Origin: Fibrobacterales bacterium
GTDB lineage: Bacteria > Fibrobacterota > Fibrobacteria > Fibrobacterales > Fibrobacteraceae
Assembly: GCA_025997455.1 (NCBI GenBank)
Contig: BNUP01000131.1
Location: 1 to 5,964 of the forward strand
Reading direction: 5' to 3'
Length of the DNA stretch: 5,964 nucleotides
Below, piece after piece: positions 1 to 4,747 of the stretch. The translations under genes and the position numbers were made by a program. The stretch's first letter is position 1. Every line of letters begins with the position of its first letter. The notes beneath the pieces were generated by a model. The model searched no databases. It saw nothing but the letters and a program-made list of their open reading frames with translations, and was not told the origin of the DNA.

Positions 1-1205
1 CCGGAAAGTTTTACGCACTGCCGCAAAGTCCGCAACAGTATAAACAACTTTTGATGATAGCGGGTTTTGACAGATATTATCAAATTGCAAAGTGCTTTCG
101 AGATGAAGATTTGCGTGCTGACCGTCAGCCTGAATTTACGCAGATAGATTTGGAAATGAGTTTTGTTGAGCAAAACGATGTGATGGCTCTGTTGGATAAT
201 TTTGTTAAAGAAGTGCTCGCGAAGATTTGGGAGTTTGAGGTTCCCGAAATTCCGAGAATTAAATATGCCGATGCTATGTTAAAATACGGTTCGGATAAGC
301 CGGATTTGCGTTTCGATTTGCCTATTACCGATGTGAGCGAAATTGCGGCGGGCAGTGATTTTGGCGTGTTTAAGAATGCAGTGGCGAATAAGGGCGTGGT
401 GAGAGGTTTGGCGGCTGCGGGTTGCGTTGATTTTTCGCGCAAACAAATTGATGATTTAACTGCCTTTGTCGGTCGCTACGGTTCAAAAGGTTTGGTGTGG
501 ATGCGCGTTAAAGAAAATGATGAGGTTGAAACACAGGTCGGAAAATTCTTTAAGACGGAGCAATTAAATTCATTGAGAGATGCACTTGGCGGGCACGCGG
601 GCGATATGCTGTTTTTTGTGGCAGGATCAGAAAAGGTCGCCGCTGTGGCTATGGGTCAGTTGCGTTTGGAAATTGCGAGAATTAAAGGTTTGCTCGATTC
701 AAAAGTTCGCAAATTTGCGTGGATAACCGAGTTCCCTATGTTTGAATACAGCGAAACAGAAAAGCGGTATATGTCTATGCATCATCCCTTTACTTCGCCT
801 TTGCCTGAACATTTGGAAATGATGTTAAACGGCAATTTGAAGGATTGCAATGCACAGGCTTATGATTTGGTTTTGAACGGTGTTGAAATTGGCGGCGGTT
901 CTGTGCGTATTCACAACCCGGAAGTTCAGGAAAAAGTTTTTCGCTTGCTCGGTTTAACCGAACAGCAGGTTAAGGAAAAATTCGGTTTCTTTGTAGATGC
1001 TTTCAAATTCGGTGCACCTCCGCACGGAGGATTAGCCCTCGGTTTAGACCGAGTGGTTGCCACGCTCGAAGGTCAAGACTCCATTCGTGATTTTATTGCA
1101 TTCCCAAAAAATACAAGTGCAAGTTCGCCTATGGACGGTTGCCCCAGCGAAGTTGATCCTGTGCAATTGTTGGAAACGCATATCAGTTTGAGCGAAAAAG
1201 CGTAG
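1..1205 (+). CDS. aspS: Aspartyl-tRNA synthetase, C-terminal part (5' end outside window)
   Basis: Cytoplasmic class II aminoacyl-tRNA synthetase that charges tRNA-Asp with aspartate. The frame is open from base 3, giving 400 residues ending at TAG 1203-1205; a full bacterial AspRS is about 590 residues, so the N-terminal anticodon-binding domain and class II motif 1 lie off the left edge. Seen here, counted from base 3: the ALPQSPQ segment at residues 5-11; motif 2 with FRDEDLRADRQPEF at 32-45; the GAD insertion domain in the middle (starting near YGSDKPDLRF); the MHHPFTSP segment; and motif 3 with GLALGLDR followed by IRDFIAFPKN near the C-terminus. These match bacterial-type AspRS throughout. 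No frameshift is visible. Whether the enzyme also charges tRNA-Asn cannot be judged, because the discriminating residues are in the missing domain. No convincing intrinsic terminator directly follows the stop. Confidence 0.97.
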   Translation, partial: GKFYALPQSPQQYKQLLMIAGFDRYYQIAKCFRDEDLRADRQPEFTQIDLEMSFVEQNDVMALLDNFVKEVLAKIWEFEVPEIPRIKYADAMLKYGSDKPDLRFDLPITDVSEIAAGSDFGVFKNAVANKGVVRGLAAAGCVDFSRKQIDDLTAFVGRYGSKGLVWMRVKENDEVETQVGKFFKTEQLNSLRDALGGHAGDMLFFVAGSEKVAAVAMGQLRLEIARIKGLLDSKVRKFAWITEFPMFEYSETEKRYMSMHHPFTSPLPEHLEMMLNGNLKDCNAQAYDLVLNGVEIGGGSVRIHNPEVQEKVFRLLGLTEQQVKEKFGFFVDAFKFGAPPHGGLALGLDRVVATLEGQDSIRDFIAFPKNTSASSPMDGCPSEVDPVQLLETHISLSEKA

Positions 1206-1231
1206 AAATATGTAAAAGTATGCTTTCGTCA

Positions 1232-1260
1232 TTACAAAGTATGTAAAAAATTACTATAGT
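1232..1260 (+). promoter_or_regulatory. Possible sigma70-type promoter of the antitoxin-toxin operon
   Basis: TTACAA at 1232-1237 and TATAGT at 1255-1260 are separated by 17 bases. The -10 is a 5/6 match to TATAAT, while the -35 is poor. The same arrangement, TTGCAA-17-TATAGT, lies before the second antitoxin, which supports it. The -10 overlaps the left arm of the palindrome at 1257-1301, the usual place for an antitoxin-controlled operator. Start site and activity are inferred. Confidence 0.4.
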
Positions 1261-1329
1261 AGGCTCTGAAGAACTCGATAAGAGTTCGTCTGAGCCTACT
1301 AAGCGACACGGGCGAACTGTGTTTTTATG
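1255..1329 (+). repeat. 75-bp leader repeat, copy 1
   Basis: This block matches 2081-2155 at 70 of 75 positions without gaps. It contains a long palindrome: TAGTAGGCTC at 1257-1266 pairs with GAGCCTACTA at 1292-1301, and inside it GAACTC (1271-1276) pairs with GAGTTC (1282-1287) around a 5-base loop, with two mismatches between the two stems. A small second hairpin and a T-run follow. Both copies end in TTTTTATG and both lie upstream of a RelB/DinJ-like antitoxin gene. It may be an operator, an RNA structure or a dispersed repeat; the sequence alone does not decide. Confidence 0.9.
1306..1326 (+). terminator. Terminator-like hairpin at end of leader repeat copy 1
   Basis: ACACGG (1306-1311) pairs with CTGTGT (1317-1322), including one G-U pair, around the loop GCGAA, and the T-run continues to 1326. 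It could end aspS transcripts or attenuate the antitoxin operon. The stem is only six pairs long, so efficiency is doubtful. Copy 2 has the equivalent structure at 2132-2152 with a weaker outer stem. Confidence 0.3.
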
Positions 1330-1340
1330 GTGATAATGTC

Positions 1341-1365
1341 ATCCTGCGGCGAATGCTCGCAGGAT
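1341..1365. repeat. Hairpin with 8-bp perfect stem
   Basis: ATCCTGCG (1341-1348) and CGCAGGAT (1358-1365) are perfect inverted repeats around a 9-base loop. The stem lies in the part of leader 1 that is absent from leader 2. It resembles the dispersed intergenic palindromes seen in many genomes, but no second intergenic copy is in the window. No T-run follows, so it is not a typical terminator. Confidence 0.6.
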
Positions 1366-1373
1366 AGCCGTCG

Positions 1374-1427
1374 TCTCCGAAGAACTCCTTGTTTTATGAG
1401 ATAAAGTTTGGAGGAGTTCTTCGGAGA
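1374..1427. repeat. Inverted repeat with 16-bp arms just upstream of the antitoxin RBS
   Basis: The arm at 1374-1389 (TCTCCGAAGAACTCCT) is perfectly complementary to 1412-1427, with a 22-base loop. The right arm runs into the block 1417-1437, which matches 2160-2180 at 20 of 21 positions; the second leader keeps only that right half. The arms carry GAAGAACTC and its complement, the same motif as in the 75-bp repeat. It ends about 20 bases before the Shine-Dalgarno site, so it could be an operator for the antitoxin or an RNA fold limiting translation. No T-run follows, so it is not a standard terminator. Confidence 0.75.
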
Positions 1428-1445
1428 TTACTATATTCAATAAAA

Positions 1446-1451
1446 AAGGAG
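1446..1451 (+). promoter_or_regulatory. Ribosome binding site of the first antitoxin gene
   Basis: AAGGAG, 8 bases before the ATG at 1460. It is strong and fixes the start codon. Confidence 0.85.
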
Positions 1452-1459
1452 TAGTTTTT

Positions 1460-1741
1460 ATGAAAACGGCATTAGTGCAGGCAAAAGTAGATGCGGAAAT
1501 TAAGGCATCGGCGGAAGAGTTTTTTAAGAATGTTGGGCTCGACATAACCACTGCAATTAGAATGTTTTTGGCGAATGTGGCAACCTATAGGGAATTGCCG
1601 TTCAAGGTTAAAGAGCAAACTTATAAACCGGAATTTGTAGAAAAAATACTTCGTGCAGATAAGCAGTATAAAGATGGGAATTATATTGAATTTAAAGATT
1701 TAAAAGAGATGTCTGATTATTTTTTTAAAGGGGCAAAATAA
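1460..1741 (+). CDS. RelB/DinJ-family antitoxin
   Basis: 93-residue antitoxin expected to bind and neutralise the toxin encoded next to it and, through its N-terminus, to repress the operon. The first 50 residues have the ribbon-helix-helix pattern of the RelB/DinJ family: a strand around VQAKVD (6-11), a helix over 12-24, the GLD turn at 26-28, the helix TTAIRMFLANVA at 30-41, then LPF at 46-48. The C-terminal half (about 51-93) is charged and lysine-rich, as expected of a segment that wraps the toxin. The start has a strong Shine-Dalgarno site. The stop TAA overlaps the toxin ATG by one base (TAATG), and the toxin's own site, AAAGGGG at 1727-1733, lies inside this gene, indicating translational coupling. 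The leader carries palindromes that fit autoregulation. Family is clear; DNA target is inferred. Confidence 0.93.
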   Translation: MKTALVQAKVDAEIKASAEEFFKNVGLDITTAIRMFLANVATYRELPFKVKEQTYKPEFVEKILRADKQYKDGNYIEFKDLKEMSDYFFKGAK

Positions 1742-1995
1742 TGCTAATCGCCCGTTTTGAAACAAAAGCCGCCGAACAGATTAGGCAAACTAAAAATGCA
1801 AAATACATCAAAAAAGTGTTAAAGTTAGTAGAGGATGCTTGCGAGCATCCTTACACGGGTCTTGGTAAACCCGAAGCCTTAAAACACGAACTGCAAGGCT
1901 TTTGGTCTCGCCGTATCGACAGTAAAAATCGAATTATTTATAGGGTGGCAGAACCCAACCTTATCATTATCTCTTGCATAGGTCACTATGAATAG
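1741..1995 (+). CDS. yoeB: Txe/YoeB-family mRNA interferase toxin
   Basis: 84-residue RelE-superfamily endoribonuclease; members bind the ribosome and cut mRNA in the A site, stopping translation. It aligns with E. coli YoeB at a one-residue offset over its conserved C-terminal half: GKPEALKHELQGFWSRRI (42-59), R64 and the terminal HY. The catalytic set known for YoeB (E46, R65, H83, Y84) is present as E45, R64, H82 and Y83, so the toxin looks intact. It starts at the ATG overlapping the antitoxin stop, 7 bases after AAAGGGG, and forms a two-gene operon with it. The partner is a RelB/DinJ-type protein rather than the YefM/Phd-type usually paired with YoeB. A perfect 8-bp stem with a 4-base loop (1832-1851) lies within the coding sequence. 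Function is inferred from conserved residues. Confidence 0.95.
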   Translation: MLIARFETKAAEQIRQTKNAKYIKKVLKLVEDACEHPYTGLGKPEALKHELQGFWSRRIDSKNRIIYRVAEPNLIIISCIGHYE

Positions 1996-2035
1996 AGTTT
2001 TTTTTACATAGAAAATCAATTCCCTGCTATGTTTT
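1977..2035 (+). terminator. Weak candidate terminator region after the toxin gene
   Basis: CATAG (1977-1981) pairs with CTATG (1986-1990), followed seven bases later by eight T at 1998-2005. ACATAG (2006-2011) pairs with CTATGT (2027-2032), followed by TTT. Both stems are short and AT-rich, and the first overlaps the end of the toxin gene. Partial termination is plausible; full termination is unproven. Confidence 0.3.
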
Positions 2036-2057
2036 AATGAAAAATGCAGAAAAATGT

Positions 2058-2086
2058 TTGCAAGTGTTGAAAAATAATTGTATAGT
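2058..2086 (+). promoter_or_regulatory. Possible sigma70-type promoter of the orphan antitoxin (and perhaps hrpB)
   Basis: TTGCAA (2058-2063), a 17-base spacer, and TATAGT (2081-2086). The spacing and -10 are the same as upstream of the first antitoxin, and the -35 is closer to consensus than there. The -10 overlaps the palindrome at 2083-2127. Since hrpB starts 15 bases after the orphan antitoxin, this promoter may also transcribe hrpB. Inferred from sequence only. Confidence 0.45.
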
Positions 2087-2155
2087 AGGCTCTGAAGAAC
2101 TCGTTAAGAGGTCGTCAGAGCCTACTAAGCGACACGGGCGAACCGTATTTTTATG
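2081..2155 (+). repeat. 75-bp leader repeat, copy 2
   Basis: Second copy of the element at 1255-1329, with five substitutions. The palindrome TAGTAGGCTC/GAGCCTACTA (2083-2092 and 2118-2127) is fully kept. One substitution (A at 2117) extends the outer stem from 10 to 13 pairs, while another (G at 2111) breaks a pair of the inner stem. The T-run and final TTTTTATG are kept. A further shared block (2160-2180 against 1417-1437) follows almost at once, because the roughly 83 bases of copy-1 hairpin DNA are missing here. Confidence 0.9.
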
Positions 2156-2187
2156 CAAATTCTTCTGAGATTACTATATTTACAAAA

Positions 2188-2192
2188 AGAGG
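2188..2192 (+). promoter_or_regulatory. Ribosome binding site deciding the start of the second antitoxin
   Basis: AGAGG, 5 bases before the ATG at 2198. The alternative in-frame ATG at 2153 lies inside the 75-bp repeat, follows a T-run and has no purine-rich site, so 2198 is preferred. Confidence 0.7.
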
Positions 2193-2197
2193 TTTAT

Positions 2198-2494
2198 ATG
2201 AGTTCTGTTCAAGTTGCTACAAGAATTGACAAAAAGATAAAGAATGCCGCCGGCGAGGTTTTTGCTCATTATGGATTAGATTTGCCTGCTGCACTCCGTA
2301 TGTTCATTACCATAACCGCTAACGAAAGGCGAATTCCGCTCGAAATATCAAAACGGTCTGTTTCTTTAGATGGAGATAACTTTGAGAGCGACCAGAAATA
2401 TTTTGAGCAGATTACCGGTTTTTTAGAAAAATTAGACAGTATCTCCAATAGTTCCGAATGGTATTCCGCTAAGGAGGCAGGGTGGAAACTGTAA
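2198..2494 (+). CDS. Orphan RelB/DinJ-like antitoxin
   Basis: 98-residue protein with the same N-terminal ribbon-helix-helix layout as the antitoxin at 1460. The two align without gaps over residues 1-50 with 18 identities, including GLD (26-28), RMF (34-36) and P47. The region after 51 is acidic and unlike the first antitoxin, suggesting a different toxin partner or none. No toxin gene follows: hrpB begins 15 bases after the stop. A good Shine-Dalgarno sequence, AAGGAGG at 2471-2477, sits in the 3' end as a downstream toxin would need, but it leads only to a GTG-started 22-codon frame. Possible roles are a leftover of a decayed module, a cross-acting antidote or repressor for the neighbouring toxin, or a transcriptional regulator. 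Family assignment is good; biological role is unknown. Confidence 0.85.
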   Translation: MSSVQVATRIDKKIKNAAGEVFAHYGLDLPAALRMFITITANERRIPLEISKRSVSLDGDNFESDQKYFEQITGFLEKLDSISNSSEWYSAKEAGWKL

Positions 2495-2509
2495 AGTGGA
2501 AAAGTAATA

Positions 2510-4744
2510 ATGTTTTTAGAAAATTTGCCGCTTGTAAAGGCAAAAAATAAAATAGAAGAGTGTGTAAATTCTCAACGGCATTTGTTATTGACCGCACCGA
2601 CAGGCACGGGAAAATCTTCGTTTTTACCGCATCTTTTGGCTGGGGAAAACGGAAGAGTTTTAGTTTTGCAGCCGAGACAACTTGCGGCAAGAGAACTTGC
2701 AAAGTTTTTGGCAAAAAATTACGGTGAAATCGTTGGGGAAACTGTCGGGTATAAATTTCGCTTTGAAACAAAAATAAGTGCAAAAACTAAAATTTTATTT
2801 GAAACTTACGGAAGTTTTTTAGCGGAACTGATTGCGAATAAAACTTGTAATGAGGGTAATTGGAACTGGATAATTTTCGATGAATTTCACGAGCGAAGAG
2901 CCGAAATGGATTTGCTTCTTTCTGTGTGCATTGCAAGCGGCTTGCGAGTTGCGGTTTTATCTGCCGAATTAGAAAGAATTTCGTTGGAAAATTACTTGAA
3001 TGAAAAATGCCTGCAAATTGAAAATCCCGGTTTTCCCGTAGAGATAATTCATCAAGAGCCAAAAGCAGGGGAGAACCTGCCGTTGCAAGTTGAAAGAGCG
3101 GTGAAAAACATTTTGTATAACGGAGTGCAAGGGACAATTTTGGTATTTCTGTCGGGTAAGGCTGAAATTTCGCAGTGCAGAGAAAGAGTCGCAGAATCAC
3201 TTGGAAAAAATGCACCGAAATTATTTTCATTATTCGGGGGTCAGTTAAAAGACGAACAGGAAAAAATTTTTGATACCGTGAATGCAAATGAAGAAAGTAG
3301 AATAATTTTTACAACCAACATAGCGGAGACCTCGCTCACAATTCCAAATGTTAAAGCGGTTATAGATTCAGGTTTTGAAAAAGTCGCTTTTGATGATGAA
3401 AGCACGGGATTAAAAGTTTTACGGCTCACGAGAATTTCAATGCAAAATGCAATTCAGAGAACCGGACGGGCAGGGCGAACTCAAAAGGGATTATGTATTC
3501 GTTTGTGGAGTAAGCGCGAGGAAGAGAATTTTGCAAAAGCAATAAAACCTGAAATTGAACGGATAAACTCGGCAAGATTTTTATTGCAAAAAAAATATTT
3601 GGAGTCTACTTTATTAAAAGAGTTGTCATTGCTCGATGATTTACCTAAGTTAAAGGAAAATATTGTAGTCGCGGAACTTGTAAATTTAAATTTACTCGAC
3701 AGTGCAAATAAAATAACCGAACTCGGTAAAAAAGTTCTCTCTGTTCCCGTTCAATCGTTGCAATTAGCGACATCTCTTGTAAATTACCCGACACTCACAA
3801 AAACAATTCTCGCAACTTGCGTTATTTTAGAAAACGAAAATAAAAGCGGCAACATTTTACATTTGGCGGAGGACTTTTTGAACGGCAAAAAAAATCGAGA
3901 AGAAACATTGCATTTTGAACAATTACAGAGGTGGTCTGCCGCATTACCCAATAATAATGAATCTGTTATAGATTTTTTATTCACAGCCTTTCCAAATTCC
4001 GTAGCGACAAAAAATACAACAGACAAAGCGTTCAAAACAAAAGACGGGATTTCGGTTTTTTGCGAAAGCGATGAAAAATATATTTTAGTTTTGGATTTGA
4101 TGAGCAGTGAAAATAAAAACGGCAAAAAAACAACGGCTTCACTTTACGCTCCGTTGCCAAAGGAATATATTCAAGAGGAAAAACAAAAAAAACAGGAAAC
4201 AATTTTGGAAGCGAAGGGAATGCAATTTATAATTCGCAACCAAAGTGAATGGCTCACCGAACAAAATTTAACTTTACTTGCAAAAATGAAATTAGCCGCA
4301 CAAATATTCCCCGAATATAATTTACCCAAATTTGATTCCGATGATTTAGATTTAATTATGGATGAATTTTGCAATGTTTTTTCACTCCGCGATTTAACCG
4401 AAGAGAGATACAGAAAAATTATAGAAGATTATTTTGGCTCTCATCAACTCAATTTTTTGCATAAAAATTTTCCCGAAAATTTAAAATTGCCGAGCGGTCG
4501 CAATGCGAAATATATTTACAACGAAGACGGAACTGTGGAAATTTCGGCACGCATTGCAGATTTTTTCGGAATGCAAGGCGAACACTTTATAGCGCAAAAC
4601 CGTATTCGCGTTCTCTACAACATTCTCGCACCGAACCATCGCACCGCTCAAAAAACTTGGAACTTAACGGATTTTTGGAACAACACTTATTTGCAAATCA
4701 AAAAAGAACTTCGCGGAAGATATCCGAGATATCCTTGGATATAG
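2510..4744 (+). CDS. hrpB: ATP-dependent helicase HrpB (DEAH/RHA family)
   Basis: 744-residue superfamily 2 helicase of the HrpB type, a predicted cytoplasmic RNA-dependent NTPase whose physiological substrate is poorly known; E. coli HrpB is about 809 residues. Motif I is APTGTGKS (29-36), motif Ia LQPRQLAARE (53-62), motif II DEFH (124-127), motif V TNIAETSLTIP (269-279), and motif VI QRTGRAGR (316-323). The C-terminus has the HrpB-specific signature ending RGRYPRYPW, with only one residue after it, so the tail is shorter than in E. coli. Motif III reads SAE (151-153) instead of the usual SAT. The ATG at 2510 gives a normal distance to motif I, although the Shine-Dalgarno site is weak, so coupling to the preceding antitoxin gene is possible. 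The coding strand is notably A-rich. It converges on purC with a 3-base gap. Confidence 0.95.
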   Translation: MFLENLPLVKAKNKIEECVNSQRHLLLTAPTGTGKSSFLPHLLAGENGRVLVLQPRQLAARELAKFLAKNYGEIVGETVGYKFRFETKISAKTKILFETYGSFLAELIANKTCNEGNWNWIIFDEFHERRAEMDLLLSVCIASGLRVAVLSAELERISLENYLNEKCLQIENPGFPVEIIHQEPKAGENLPLQVERAVKNILYNGVQGTILVFLSGKAEISQCRERVAESLGKNAPKLFSLFGGQLKDEQEKIFDTVNANEESRIIFTTNIAETSLTIPNVKAVIDSGFEKVAFDDESTGLKVLRLTRISMQNAIQRTGRAGRTQKGLCIRLWSKREEENFAKAIKPEIERINSARFLLQKKYLESTLLKELSLLDDLPKLKENIVVAELVNLNLLDSANKITELGKKVLSVPVQSLQLATSLVNYPTLTKTILATCVILENENKSGNILHLAEDFLNGKKNREETLHFEQLQRWSAALPNNNESVIDFLFTAFPNSVATKNTTDKAFKTKDGISVFCESDEKYILVLDLMSSENKNGKKTTASLYAPLPKEYIQEEKQKKQETILEAKGMQFIIRNQSEWLTEQNLTLLAKMKLAAQIFPEYNLPKFDSDDLDLIMDEFCNVFSLRDLTEERYRKIIEDYFGSHQLNFLHKNFPENLKLPSGRNAKYIYNEDGTVEISARIADFFGMQGEHFIAQNRIRVLYNILAPNHRTAQKTWNLTDFWNNTYLQIKKELRGRYPRYPWI

Positions 4745-4747
4745 AAG

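Noticed and set aside
1327..1404. 25-codon leader peptide from ATG 1327 in leader 1
   Set aside because: No ribosome site, and its sequence is the translation of hairpin DNA missing from leader 2.
1206..1459. tRNA or other known structured RNA in the aspS-antitoxin gap
   Set aside because: The hairpins do not form a cloverleaf and there is no T-loop GTTCRA with a matching acceptor stem.
1339..1551. Minus-strand 70-codon frame over leader 1 and the antitoxin start
   Set aside because: It is antisense to a clear antitoxin gene and crosses the palindromes; no ribosome site or family resemblance.
1255..2155. Integron attC sites with toxin-antitoxin gene cassettes
   Set aside because: Repeats spaced around small genes suggest cassettes, but no RYYYAAC/GTTRRRY core pair sits at the ends of the repeats, and no integrase is present in the window.
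1255..2155. CRISPR-like array
   Set aside because: Only two 75-bp copies, separated by about 750 bases of coding DNA; no short regular spacers.
2153..2197. Longer N-terminus for the second antitoxin, starting at ATG 2153
   Set aside because: That ATG is part of the 75-bp repeat, has no ribosome site, and would add 15 residues not aligning with the first antitoxin, whereas ATG 2198 has AGAGG 5 bases upstream and aligns residue for residue.
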